A DNA stretch of 64,000 bases, taken from contig WLRQ01000008.1 of assembly GCA_009697815.1 (NCBI GenBank), positions 1 through 64,000 of the forward strand, given 5' to 3'. The notes below the pieces were generated by a model. The model was not told where the DNA came from, did no database searches, and was given only the letters and a program-made list of their open reading frames with translations. Below are positions 16,584 to 24,520 of the stretch, piece by piece (positions within the stretch are counted from its first letter, which is position 1; every line of letters starts with the position of its first letter). Position numbers and translations under genes: made by a program. The stretch is from Actinomycetota bacterium (GTDB lineage Bacteria > Actinomycetota > Actinomycetes > S36-B12 > CAIYMF01).

Positions 16584-17492
16584 ATGGCCACCATCGATGA
16601 GCCTGTCCGTGCTCGCGCCTCAACGCAGGAGTCCGGCCATTCGCGTGACCTAGAGCGGCCACCTCTCCCCGATCCGCTGCGCGTCCCTGTCGTAGACACC
16701 CACTGCCACCTCGACATCAACGACGGTGATGACGCCGGATCATGGCTCGGTGTCGACGAGGCGCTCGCGCGCGCGGCCACGGTGGGGGTCACCCGGATCG
16801 TTCAGGTGGGCTGCGATCTCGCGAGCGCGCGTTGGTCTGTTCAAGCAGCGTCCGCACATCCCCACATCGTGGCCACCGTGGCACTACATCCCAACGAGGC
16901 ACCGCGTATCGCCGCGAGCGAGGGCCTCGTCGCGCTCGAGGCCGCCTACCGTGAGATCGCTGAACTCGCGGCATTGCCTCAGGTCCGCGCGGTGGGCGAG
17001 ACCGGGCTCGATCACTTCCGAACTGGCGACGACGGCCGTGTCGTCCAGGAGGAGTCCTTCCGCCGACACATCTCGATCGCCAAGTCGCTCGGCAAGCCGG
17101 TTGTGATCCACGATCGCGACGCGCACGACGATGTGATCCGGGTTCTTGAGAGCGAAGGCCCGCCGGATGTCGTCGTATTCCACTGCTATTCGGGCGATGT
17201 GGAGATGGCGCGATACTGCGCGGATCGTGGTTGGTACCTCTCGTTTGCGGGAACCGTCACGTTCAAGAACGCGAAGTCGCTGCGCGAGGCGGTGGCAGTC
17301 GTGCCGCTCGAGCGCATCCTCGTCGAGACCGATGCCCCGTTCCTCACTCCGATGCCCTTCCGCGGGCGTCCCAACGCGTCCTACCTCGTACCGCACACCG
17401 TCCGGGTTCTCGCTGAGGCGGCTGCGGTTGACGAGGACCTCATGGCACAGGCCCTGTGGGACAACGCGCAACGTGTGTTCGGGCCGTGGTGA
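16584..17492 (+). CDS. tatD: TatD-family hydrolase / DNase
   Basis: 302 residues. Metal-dependent hydrolase with VDTHCHLDI, the residue pair in AVGETGLDHFR, HDRDAHDDV, VFHCYSGDVEMAR and ILVETDAPFLTP, the complete set of TatD metal ligands. Members act as 3'-5' exonucleases or D-aminoacyl-related hydrolases. About 35 N-terminal residues before the core are charged and non-conserved, so a later start is possible. It is followed by a methyltransferase gene 1 bp away. Confidence 0.93.
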   Translation: MATIDEPVRARASTQESGHSRDLERPPLPDPLRVPVVDTHCHLDINDGDDAGSWLGVDEALARAATVGVTRIVQVGCDLASARWSVQAASAHPHIVATVALHPNEAPRIAASEGLVALEAAYREIAELAALPQVRAVGETGLDHFRTGDDGRVVQEESFRRHISIAKSLGKPVVIHDRDAHDDVIRVLESEGPPDVVVFHCYSGDVEMARYCADRGWYLSFAGTVTFKNAKSLREAVAVVPLERILVETDAPFLTPMPFRGRPNASYLVPHTVRVLAEAAAVDEDLMAQALWDNAQRVFGPW

Positions 17493-17493
17493 C

Positions 17494-18348
17494 GTGGTGA
17501 TCGCCAAGGACGTCTCGGGCCCCATCCACCCGCAGAAGCACAAGGTCTCAGGCGTCTTCCACCGGGCGTCCGACACCTATGACGCCGTGGGGGTCGACTT
17601 CTTCGAGCCCCTGGCGGCAGCCCTGGTCGCTCGCGCGGACCTTCGCCCGGGTGAGTCCGTCCTCGACCTAGGCACCGGCCGCGGTGCGGCCCTCTTCGCA
17701 GCCGCCCGCATCGTTGGCCCCGAAGGAGAGGTCGTCGGAATCGACCTTGCTGAGGGGATGGTCGAGAGGACATCCGCCGATATCCATCTGCACGGGCTGA
17801 GCGGGCATGTGCACGTTCGGCATGGCGATGCGGATCACCCCCCTGCACGCGATGGCGGATGGGACACCGTCGTTGCGTCGTTCGTGCTCTTCTTCCTGCC
17901 CGACCCCGCCGAGGCGGCGGAGCGTATTCGCTCGGTGCTGCGCCCGTCTGGCCGGTTTGTCATGTCGAGTTTCGACACCCCGGATCAACGATGGAAGATC
18001 GTCGAGGAAGCCGTCCGACCCTTCTGGGTCGATGAGATCGAACCGGCTCACCCGGCGACACGTCCGTGGTTCGCCACCGTCGACAGCGTCACCGAACTGA
18101 TGGCAGGTGCGGGCTTCGTCGACATCGACACAGTGGTGATCGATCACGACAACATCTACTCCGACGTCGATCACTGGCTCGCCTGGACGTGGTCGGCGGG
18201 GGCGCGTGCCATCTGGGAGCGCGTGCGCGAGGGTGAGTTGTCCGAGGCGCTGGCAGCGGCACGCGAGGCAGTCTCGTCGCTGGCAGAGCCGGATGGCACT
18301 CTGGTGGAAAGCTTCCGTGTGCGCCTCAGCAGAGCCGTGAAGCCTTGA
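17494..18348 (+). CDS. Class I SAM-dependent methyltransferase
   Basis: 284 residues from GTG 17494 (GTG 17497 is also possible), immediately after the tatD stop. SAM-binding motif I is [16 protein letters not shown] and the motif after it is [32 protein letters not shown] marks motif II/III. Resembles UbiE/type-11 small-molecule methyltransferases, but the substrate is unknown. In many actinobacteria the slot between tatD and rsmA holds rpfB (resuscitation-promoting factor); here this methyltransferase occupies it. The stop overlaps the TTG start of rsmA. Confidence 0.87.
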   Translation: MVIAKDVSGPIHPQKHKVSGVFHRASDTYDAVGVDFFEPLAAALVARADLRPGESVLDLGTGRGAALFAAARIVGPEGEVVGIDLAEGMVERTSADIHLHGLSGHVHVRHGDADHPPARDGGWDTVVASFVLFFLPDPAEAAERIRSVLRPSGRFVMSSFDTPDQRWKIVEEAVRPFWVDEIEPAHPATRPWFATVDSVTELMAGAGFVDIDTVVIDHDNIYSDVDHWLAWTWSAGARAIWERVREGELSEALAAAREAVSSLAEPDGTLVESFRVRLSRAVKP

Positions 18349-19277
18349 GAAGCAAAGAGAATGACGCGGCGACGGATAAGCCGTCGTCGCATGGCGTCAC
18401 GAGTGTTGCAGACGCATCCTCCGACGGCCTGCTAGGTGCGGCGGAGGTTCGCCTTCTCGCCGCTCGCCTCGGCGTCAACCCGAGCAAGCAGCGGGGACAG
18501 AACTTCGTCATCGACGGCAACACCGTCCGTCGAATCGTGCGCACCGCTGAGCTGCGTCCCGACGATGTCGTGATCGAGGTGGGGCCGGGTCTAGGAAGCC
18601 TCACGCTGGCGCTGCTGCCCCACGTAGCGCGCGTCGTCGCGGTGGAGATTGACACTGCTCTCGCGGGTGCGCTCGCAGGTACGGTGCGCACTCGTCGACC
18701 GGACCTCGTCGAGCGGCTCGAGGTCGTGCTCGCGGATGCACTTACTGTGCGAGAACTCCCGGGCCCTGCGCCTACGGCCCTCGTCGCCAACCTGCCGTAC
18801 AACATCTCGGTTCCGGTGCTCCTCCACCTCCTTGAGACCTTCCCGACGATCCGACGTGTGCTGGTGATGGTGCAGGCAGAGGTGGCCGACCGCCTCGCCT
18901 CACCGCCGGGCAACCGCACCTATGGAGTGCCGAGCGTGAAGGCCCGGTGGTACGGCGATGTCTCCCGGGCCGGATCGGTGGGGCGCACCGTCTTCTGGCC
19001 TGCGCCCAACGTCGACAGCGGACTCGTGGCCCTCACCCGGACCGCGCCCCCGGAGACGACGGCCTCGCGCGTTGAGGTGTTTGCAGTGATTGACGCCGCC
19101 TTCGCCCAGCGCCGCAAGACCCTGCGCGCCGCGCTCGCGGGCTGGGCGGGATCCCCCGCGCTTGCCGAGGAGGCGCTCCGGGCCGCCGGGATCGATCCCT
19201 CGACCCGCGGTGAGCAGCTCGACGTCGCGGCCTTCGCGCGGATCGCTGCGGCGCGAGTGACCCCCGCGGGCACATAG
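18345..19277 (+). CDS. rsmA: 16S rRNA dimethyladenosine transferase RsmA (KsgA)
   Basis: 310 residues from TTG 18345, which overlaps the preceding stop (TTGA). Dimethylates A1518/A1519 of 16S rRNA. Motifs: [60 protein letters not shown] (NLPY catalytic motif) and [16 protein letters not shown]. About 35 residues before the [14 protein letters not shown] region are not conserved, so an internal GTG start is possible. Its TAG stop provides the first bases of the ispE -10 element. Confidence 0.96.
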   Translation: MRSKENDAATDKPSSHGVTSVADASSDGLLGAAEVRLLAARLGVNPSKQRGQNFVIDGNTVRRIVRTAELRPDDVVIEVGPGLGSLTLALLPHVARVVAVEIDTALAGALAGTVRTRRPDLVERLEVVLADALTVRELPGPAPTALVANLPYNISVPVLLHLLETFPTIRRVLVMVQAEVADRLASPPGNRTYGVPSVKARWYGDVSRAGSVGRTVFWPAPNVDSGLVALTRTAPPETTASRVEVFAVIDAAFAQRRKTLRAALAGWAGSPALAEEALRAAGIDPSTRGEQLDVAAFARIAAARVTPAGT

Positions 19278-19280
19278 GCT
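19275..19280 (+). promoter_or_regulatory. -10 element TAGGCT, leaderless ispE
   Basis: TAGGCT begins at the rsmA stop codon and ends 7 nt before GTG 19288. No ribosome site is visible. Confidence 0.45.
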
Positions 19281-19287
19281 CGTCGCT

Positions 19288-20211
19288 GTGCTTGCGTCCG
19301 TCACCGTCCGCGCCCCCGCGAAGGTCAACCTCTCGCTCGGCGTCGGTTCACTGCGCCCGGACGGATATCACGGGCTCGCCACGGTGTTCCATGCCGTCGG
19401 CCTCTACGACGACCTCGTCGCCACACCGATGCCCGAGGGGTCGGGTCTGCAGCTCCATGTCGAGGGCGAGGGCGCCAAGCTCGTCCCGCTCGACGACACC
19501 AACCTGGCCTCGCGCGCTGTCCATGCTCTGGTGCCGCACGGCGCCTCTCGGGATGTCTCGCTGACCATCCGCAAGGGCATCCCCGTGGCCGGGGGTATGG
19601 CCGGGGGCAGCGCCGACGCCGCCGCCACCCTCGTCGCACTCGATTCACTGTTCGATCTCGGGCTCTCGCGCGAGGATCTGATGGAGATCGGTGCGGGGCT
19701 CGGCAGCGATGTCCCCTTCTCCCTCCACGGTGGCACTGCGGTCGGGTCGGACCGCGGCACGGAGCTCACCACTGCGCTTGTGCGCGGCAGCTACCACTGG
19801 GTGATTGTGTTCGCCGAGGGCGGTCTTTCGACGCCGAACGTCTACCGCGAATGCGATCGCCTCCGCGGGGGCGATCAGGTCGCCGACCCCGTGGTGCCTG
19901 ATCAGGTGATGTCTGCTCTGCGTGCAGGCGATCCCGTGGCGCTCGGTCGTGCCCTGCACAACGACCTCCAGCCGGCGGCGCTCTCACTGCGCCCCCAACT
20001 TGCTCATGTTCTCCGTGCGGGCGAGGAATACGGCGCCCTTGGAGGCATGGTGTCCGGGAGCGGCCCCACCTGCGCCTTCCTCGCGCGCGATGACGAGCAC
20101 GCCCTCGACCTCGCGGTCGCATTCACAGCATCGGGCGTGTGCCGCACGGTGAAACGCGCGTCCGGCCCCGTCCAAGGCGCACGCGTCGTAGACCAAAGGA
20201 TCTCGCACTGA
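19288..20211 (+). CDS. ispE: 4-diphosphocytidyl-2-C-methyl-D-erythritol kinase
   Basis: 307 residues. GHMP kinase of the MEP isoprenoid pathway, phosphorylating CDP-methylerythritol with ATP. Motifs: VRAPAKVNLSLGVG (substrate site Lys), IPVAGGMAGGSADAAATLVALD (ATP-binding GHMP loop), GLGSDVPFSLHGGTAVG, and GGMVSGSGPTCAFL at the C-terminus. Start GTG 19288 has the leaderless pattern. ATGA overlap couples it to the ABC-F gene. Confidence 0.96.
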   Translation: MLASVTVRAPAKVNLSLGVGSLRPDGYHGLATVFHAVGLYDDLVATPMPEGSGLQLHVEGEGAKLVPLDDTNLASRAVHALVPHGASRDVSLTIRKGIPVAGGMAGGSADAAATLVALDSLFDLGLSREDLMEIGAGLGSDVPFSLHGGTAVGSDRGTELTTALVRGSYHWVIVFAEGGLSTPNVYRECDRLRGGDQVADPVVPDQVMSALRAGDPVALGRALHNDLQPAALSLRPQLAHVLRAGEEYGALGGMVSGSGPTCAFLARDDEHALDLAVAFTASGVCRTVKRASGPVQGARVVDQRISH

Positions 20212-22037
20212 TGGCACCGGTTACCTTCGTCGCACTAGAGAACGTCGGCAAGTCTCTCGGCACCCGAACTCTGCTCTCCGGCGTCACTGTCGGCGTCACC
20301 GAGGGATCGCGGATCGGAATCGTCGGCCGCAACGGCGGTGGCAAGACAACTCTCGTGCGCGTGCTCGTCGGTGCCGAGCCCGTTGACTCCGGGCGTGTGA
20401 TCCGACTCGGCGGCATCACCGTTGGGCTCCTGGCCCAGGCTGACGACCTCGACCCCGCCATGTCGCTGCGCGAGGTCGTCGTCGGCCATCGCCCCGATCA
20501 CGAGTGGGCAGGCGACGCTCGGGTGCGAGATGTCCTGGACGGTCTGCTCGGTGGGGTAGCGGCGGCGGCGTACCCCGAGGGTCTCGACACCCGGGTTGCG
20601 ACGATGTCCGGCGGTGAGCGACGGCGTGCTGCGCTGGCGCGGCTTCTCGTCGACGACTACGACCTCCTCGTGCTCGACGAACCCACCAACCATCTCGACG
20701 TCGAGGCCGTGTCCTGGCTCGCCGCACATCTCGCTCCGCGTCGTGGCGCGCTCGTCGCTGTCACCCACGACCGTTGGTTCCTCGACGCCCTCGCCACCGA
20801 GACGTGGGAGGTCATCGACGGCTCGGTGCACCGCTACGACGGCGGCTATGCGGCATTCATCCTCGCCAAGGCCGAACGGTCTCGCCAGGCGGCCTCGAGT
20901 GAGGAGCGCCGTCAGAACCTGCTACGCAAGGAGCTTGCGTGGTTGCGTCGTGGCGCGCCTGCTCGTACCACCAAGCCCAAGTTCCGTATTGACGCGGCCA
21001 ATGAGCTCATCGCGGACGAGCCGCCTCCGCGCGATCGACTCGCTCTCGAGAAGTTCGCCACGGCCCGGCTCGGCAAGCAGGTCTACGACCTCGAGGACGT
21101 CACCCTGGCGCCCGCACCGGGCGTCGATCCCGTCATCGTCGACCAGACCTGGCGGCTCGGCCCCGGCGACCGCATCGGCCTCCTCGGCCCTAACGGAGCC
21201 GGCAAGACCACCGTGCTTCGACTGCTCAACGCCGCCCACGACGGGGTGCTTGACACCGCTGCGGCCCCCGATCTCCGCGCCGGCACGATCAAGATCGGCC
21301 AGACGGTTTCGGTGGCCCACCTGTCCCAGACTCTCCTCGACTTCGATCCCGAGGATCGCGTGCTGGCCTCGCTGCAGCGCGAGAAGCAGTACATCGACGT
21401 CGGCAAGGGCCGAACCCTGACGGCCCAGCAGCTGCTCGAGAGCTTCGGCTTTACCGGCGACAAGCTCTTCACCCGCCTCGGGGACCTCTCCGGTGGCGAG
21501 CAGCGCCGGCTCCAGCTCATGAGGCTGTTGGTGGGTGGGCCCAATGTCCTTCTGCTCGACGAACCGACGAACGATCTCGACGTCGAGATGCTGACGGTTC
21601 TCGAAGATCTCCTCGACACCTGGCCGGGCACGCTTGTCGTGGTCAGTCACGACCGGTACTTCCTCGAGCGCACCACCGACATGCTCTACGCGCTGATCGG
21701 CGACGGCACCTTGCGCCATCTGCCCCGCGGGGTCGATGAGTACCTCGAGCGTCGCCACGCGATGCCGGGGCCGAGCTCTTCTGCACCGCGCAGCTCGGGC
21801 AGTTCGTCCGCGAAAGCCGGCGTGGGTGATGCGCGTGCCGCGCGCAAGGAGCTCACGAAGATCGAGAAGCGCACCCAGAAACTTGTCGCCGAGCAGGAGA
21901 GGCTTCATGCCGCCCTTGCCGACGCGGCCACCGACCACGAACTCGTCCTCGGTCTCGATGCGGAGCTGCGCGCGGTTCTCGCCGAGCGCGAGCAGCTCGA
22001 GGACCGCTGGCTCGAGCTCGCGGCCGATCTCGACTGA
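20211..22037 (+). CDS. ABC-F family ATPase (Uup/EttA type)
   Basis: 608 residues, start ATG 20211 overlapping the ispE stop. Two ABC cassettes without membrane segments: Walker A GRNGGGKTT and GPNGAGKTT, signatures MSGGERRRAALA and LSGGEQRRLQLM, Walker B LLVLDEPTNHLD and VLLLDEPTNDLD. A linker of about 70 residues joins them, and a C-terminal Uup-like coiled coil runs from about residue 540. ABC-F proteins act on ribosomes or in DNA processing; no resistance context is visible. The coiled coil points to the Uup branch. Confidence 0.93.
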   Translation: MAPVTFVALENVGKSLGTRTLLSGVTVGVTEGSRIGIVGRNGGGKTTLVRVLVGAEPVDSGRVIRLGGITVGLLAQADDLDPAMSLREVVVGHRPDHEWAGDARVRDVLDGLLGGVAAAAYPEGLDTRVATMSGGERRRAALARLLVDDYDLLVLDEPTNHLDVEAVSWLAAHLAPRRGALVAVTHDRWFLDALATETWEVIDGSVHRYDGGYAAFILAKAERSRQAASSEERRQNLLRKELAWLRRGAPARTTKPKFRIDAANELIADEPPPRDRLALEKFATARLGKQVYDLEDVTLAPAPGVDPVIVDQTWRLGPGDRIGLLGPNGAGKTTVLRLLNAAHDGVLDTAAAPDLRAGTIKIGQTVSVAHLSQTLLDFDPEDRVLASLQREKQYIDVGKGRTLTAQQLLESFGFTGDKLFTRLGDLSGGEQRRLQLMRLLVGGPNVLLLDEPTNDLDVEMLTVLEDLLDTWPGTLVVVSHDRYFLERTTDMLYALIGDGTLRHLPRGVDEYLERRHAMPGPSSSAPRSSGSSSAKAGVGDARAARKELTKIEKRTQKLVAEQERLHAALADAATDHELVLGLDAELRAVLAEREQLEDRWLELAADLD

Positions 22038-22053
22038 GCCGAGATGTCTGGGG

Positions 22054-22578
22054 CTAGGCGACCCCGCCGGCGTTGTCGAAGGGCGAGGTGAGGCGGCGCA
22101 GTAGCTCGGCCAGCCGTCCGCGATCGGTTGCCGGGAGAGCCGAGAGGATTGCTCGTTCCTGGGCCAGGAGGTCGGTGAGAGCGTCGTCCACTCGCGTCCG
22201 TCCCAGATCGGTGAGTACCACCTGCACGCTGCGCCCGTCGTGGGGGTCGGGCACTCGTTCGACGAGTTCCTTGGTCACCAGCCTGTCGATGCGGTTGGTC
22301 ATGGTGCCGCTCGTGACGAGCGTGACTTGGAGTAGTCGCCCTGGCGAGAGGGCGTAGGGGTGCCCAGCGCGCCGCAGCGCAGCCAGGACATCGAACTCGG
22401 AGGGCTCGAGATCGTGAGCGGCAAAGGCCTCCCGACGCGCGAGATCGAGGTGGCGGGCGAGCCTGCTGACGCGCGAGAGGACCTCGAGGGGGGCGACGTC
22501 GAGGTCGGGCCTCTCCCTGCGCCAGGCCTCGACGAGCGAGTCGACCTCGTCGCCGCTGCCTGCGCTCTCCTCGGTCAT
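22054..22578 (-). CDS. MarR-family transcriptional regulator
   Basis: 174 residues with the MarR winged helix: LEPSEFDVLAALRRAGHPYALSPGRLLQVTLVTSGTMTNRIDRLVTKELVERVPDPHDGRSVQVVLT is the recognition helix plus the wing with the conserved DxRS arginine. (Quoted here in pieces: the helix core is VTSGTMTNRIDRLV and the wing is DPHDGRSVQVVLT.) Dimerisation helices flank it. Targets are unknown. ATG 22578 has both AGGAG and a TAGTCT element 7 nt upstream. It converges with the ABC-F gene. Confidence 0.92.
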   Translation of the reverse strand: MTEESAGSGDEVDSLVEAWRRERPDLDVAPLEVLSRVSRLARHLDLARREAFAAHDLEPSEFDVLAALRRAGHPYALSPGRLLQVTLVTSGTMTNRIDRLVTKELVERVPDPHDGRSVQVVLTDLGRTRVDDALTDLLAQERAILSALPATDRGRLAELLRRLTSPFDNAGGVA

Positions 22579-22585
22579 GCTCCTG

Positions 22586-22591
22586 AGACTA
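22586..22591 (-). promoter_or_regulatory. -10 element TAGTCT before marR-type gene
   Basis: TAGTCT on the minus strand ends 7 nt before ATG 22578; an AGGAG lies between, so the transcript may start very close to the codon. Confidence 0.4.
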
Positions 22592-22627
22592 GGGCACGTT
22601 CTCTCGTCGTCAAGATATCGACGTGGG

Positions 22628-23314
22628 TCAGGTCTTCGGGCGTTCTGTCACGAGTACCGGCTTCTTCTCCAGGCCGACGATGCCGTTCCATGCCAGGTTG
22701 ACCACGTGGGCGACGACCTCGTCCTTCTTGGGCTTGCGCACGTCGAGCCACCACTGCCCGGTCAACGCCACCATCCCCACGAGCATGTTCGCGTACATGG
22801 GCGCGAACTTCGACGGGAACCCCTTGCGGTCGAACTCCTTGGCGAGTCTTTCCTCGACCTGGCTCGCGACGTCGCGCAGGAGGCTCGCGAAGTTGCCCGT
22901 GTTCTGCGCCACCGGGGAGTCGCGCACGAGGACGCGGAACCCGTCGCTGCGCTCTTCGATGTAGTCAAAGAGGGCGCGGCCCGCCTGTTCGAGCAGAGCG
23001 CGGGGGTTGTCGGCCGTGAGGGAGTCGGACACCATCCCGAGCAGGATGTTCATTTCGCGGTCGACGATGACGGCGTAGAGACCGTCCTTGCTGCCAAAGT
23101 GCTCGTAGACCACGGGTTTGGAGACGCTCGCCTTGGCCGCGATCTCCTCGATGGTGACCGCCTCGAAGCCCTTCTCGGCGAAGAGCTTGCGGGCGACGTC
23201 GACGAGTTGCTCGCGCCGCTCACGGCCACTCATCCGCACCCGCTCGGTGCGCGGCCGCCTCGCCGCGGCGGGGTCGCTCTCGAGTGCTGGCGTATCGCCG
23301 GGATCGATGGTCAC
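22628..23314 (-). CDS. TetR-family regulator (Rv1019-like)
   Basis: 228 residues. The helix-turn-helix is clear: REQLVDVARKLFAEKGFE, then TIEEIAAKASVSKPVVYEHFGSKDGLY. The C-terminal domain has DREMNILLGMVSDS and GQWWLDVRKPKKDEV. Pattern and length recall the M. tuberculosis regulator Rv1019, which lies beside mfd there; here it lies behind a desaturase gene instead. It follows the desaturase on the same strand by 72 bp, so it may be co-transcribed and may bind the tandem palindrome at 24450-24478. GTG 23314 has no clear ribosome site; ATG at residue 28 is an alternative. Confidence 0.88.
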   Translation of the reverse strand: MTIDPGDTPALESDPAAARRPRTERVRMSGRERREQLVDVARKLFAEKGFEAVTIEEIAAKASVSKPVVYEHFGSKDGLYAVIVDREMNILLGMVSDSLTADNPRALLEQAGRALFDYIEERSDGFRVLVRDSPVAQNTGNFASLLRDVASQVEERLAKEFDRKGFPSKFAPMYANMLVGMVALTGQWWLDVRKPKKDEVVAHVVNLAWNGIVGLEKKPVLVTERPKT

Positions 23315-23386
23315 CTGATCATGATGATGCCTTGACCCGCTGATCCGGGTGCCCTACCCCGAGTGTCACGTGTCACGTGCGCCCGA

Positions 23387-24421
23387 TCAGGGTGTCGAGG
23401 AGTCGCGCACGGCGGTGGTCGCGAGTGATGTGTGAGTCACAAGTCGAGCTTCGAGACGATCGGACTTGGGCCAGCGGACCTCGGTGGCCCACCCGCGCCA
23501 CTCGAAGAACTCGATGAGCCTCGCGCTCGTGTCGATCTGACCCTTCAGGACTCCGTGACGTGCGCAGGTGGGATCACTGTGGTGCAGGTTGTGCCAGGAC
23601 TCCCCGCCGGACAGGATCGCGAGCCAGGCCACATTGCCCGAACGGTCGCGGGTCTTGAAGGGGTGCTTGCCCCAGACGTGGCACACCGAGTTGATCGACC
23701 ATGTCGTGTGGTGGACCAGGGCGATGCGCACGAGGGACGCCCAGAAGTAGGCGGTCACGGCTCCCATCCATGACCACGTGAGCAGGCCGCCCAGGATCGC
23801 GGGCAGAAGCAGACTCACCGCGACCCACAGGGGGAACAGGCGCGAAACGCGTACGAGGTCCTTGTCCTTGAGCAGATCCGGCGCGTACTTCTCGATGGGG
23901 GTCTGCTCGAGATCGAAGAGCCAGCCGGTGTGGGCGTAGAAGAATCCCTTGAGCAGGCCTCGCGTGGATTCGCCATAACGCCAGGGGGAGTGCGGGTCCC
24001 CGTCGGCATCGCTGAATGCGTGGTGCTTGCGGTGGTCGGCCACCCAGCGTGCGACCGGGCCCTCGATAGCAAGGCTGCCCGCAATTGCGATCGCGATCTT
24101 CAGTGGTCGGTTGGGCGTGAAGGAGCCGTGGGTGAAAGCGCGGTGGTAGCCGATGGTGATGCCATGGGCTGAGATGGCGAAGAACACGATCGACAGCGCG
24201 ACGTCGACCCAGCCGATGCCCCAACCCCACGCGAACGGCACTGCCGCGAGGACTGCGAGCAGCGGGACGGAGACGAACAGGGCGACGAGAAGCCGCTCGG
24301 TACGGGTCTGGGTCTGGCCCCCGTGGAACATGGGCGCACTCGCATCCGCCCGAGCCGCCGCGTAGGCGTGGCCGGTAAGTGCTTGCTCTTCAGCGATGTC
24401 GGCCAGGTGCGCGTGGGTCAC
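23387..24421 (-). CDS. Acyl-CoA / fatty-acid delta-9-type desaturase
   Basis: 344 residues from GTG 24421, preceded by AAGGA with a 5-nt gap. Integral membrane di-iron desaturase with the three histidine boxes HRAFTH, HRKHH and HNLHH, and four hydrophobic helices. It introduces a double bond into acyl chains, using electrons from a ferredoxin or a reductase that is not encoded nearby. A 22-residue upstream extension exists in the frame but would cover the promoter. A strong promoter with two palindromes over its spacer and -10 implies tight repression, plausibly by the TetR gene directly downstream. Confidence 0.94.
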   Translation of the reverse strand: MTHAHLADIAEEQALTGHAYAAARADASAPMFHGGQTQTRTERLLVALFVSVPLLAVLAAVPFAWGWGIGWVDVALSIVFFAISAHGITIGYHRAFTHGSFTPNRPLKIAIAIAGSLAIEGPVARWVADHRKHHAFSDADGDPHSPWRYGESTRGLLKGFFYAHTGWLFDLEQTPIEKYAPDLLKDKDLVRVSRLFPLWVAVSLLLPAILGGLLTWSWMGAVTAYFWASLVRIALVHHTTWSINSVCHVWGKHPFKTRDRSGNVAWLAILSGGESWHNLHHSDPTCARHGVLKGQIDTSARLIEFFEWRGWATEVRWPKSDRLEARLVTHTSLATTAVRDSSTP

Positions 24422-24449
24422 GGGGTTCCTTCGGTCGGCGACGATCAGG

Positions 24450-24478
24450 CTACGATACCGTAACCTACGCGAGCGTAG
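24450..24478. promoter_or_regulatory. Tandem palindromic operator before desaturase
   Basis: Two 14-bp elements of the form CTACG-N4-CGTAR stand side by side: CTACGATACCGTAA at 24450-24463 and CTACGCGAGCGTAG at 24465-24478, with centres 15 bp apart. They cover the spacer and -10 of the desaturase promoter. The size and symmetry fit TetR-type dimers. Confidence 0.65.
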
Positions 24479-24487
24479 CCTTGTCAA
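24457..24487 (-). promoter_or_regulatory. Desaturase promoter: TTGACA / TACGGT
   Basis: On the minus strand the perfect -35 TTGACA occupies 24487-24482 and a -10 TACGGT occupies 24462-24457, with a 19-bp spacer (GTTACG at a 17-bp spacer is an alternative). The gene starts 36 bp downstream with a normal ribosome site. Confidence 0.55.
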
Positions 24488-24520
24488 TCCGGCAGTTCGT
24501 ACTGCGGGACAAGTGGCGGA

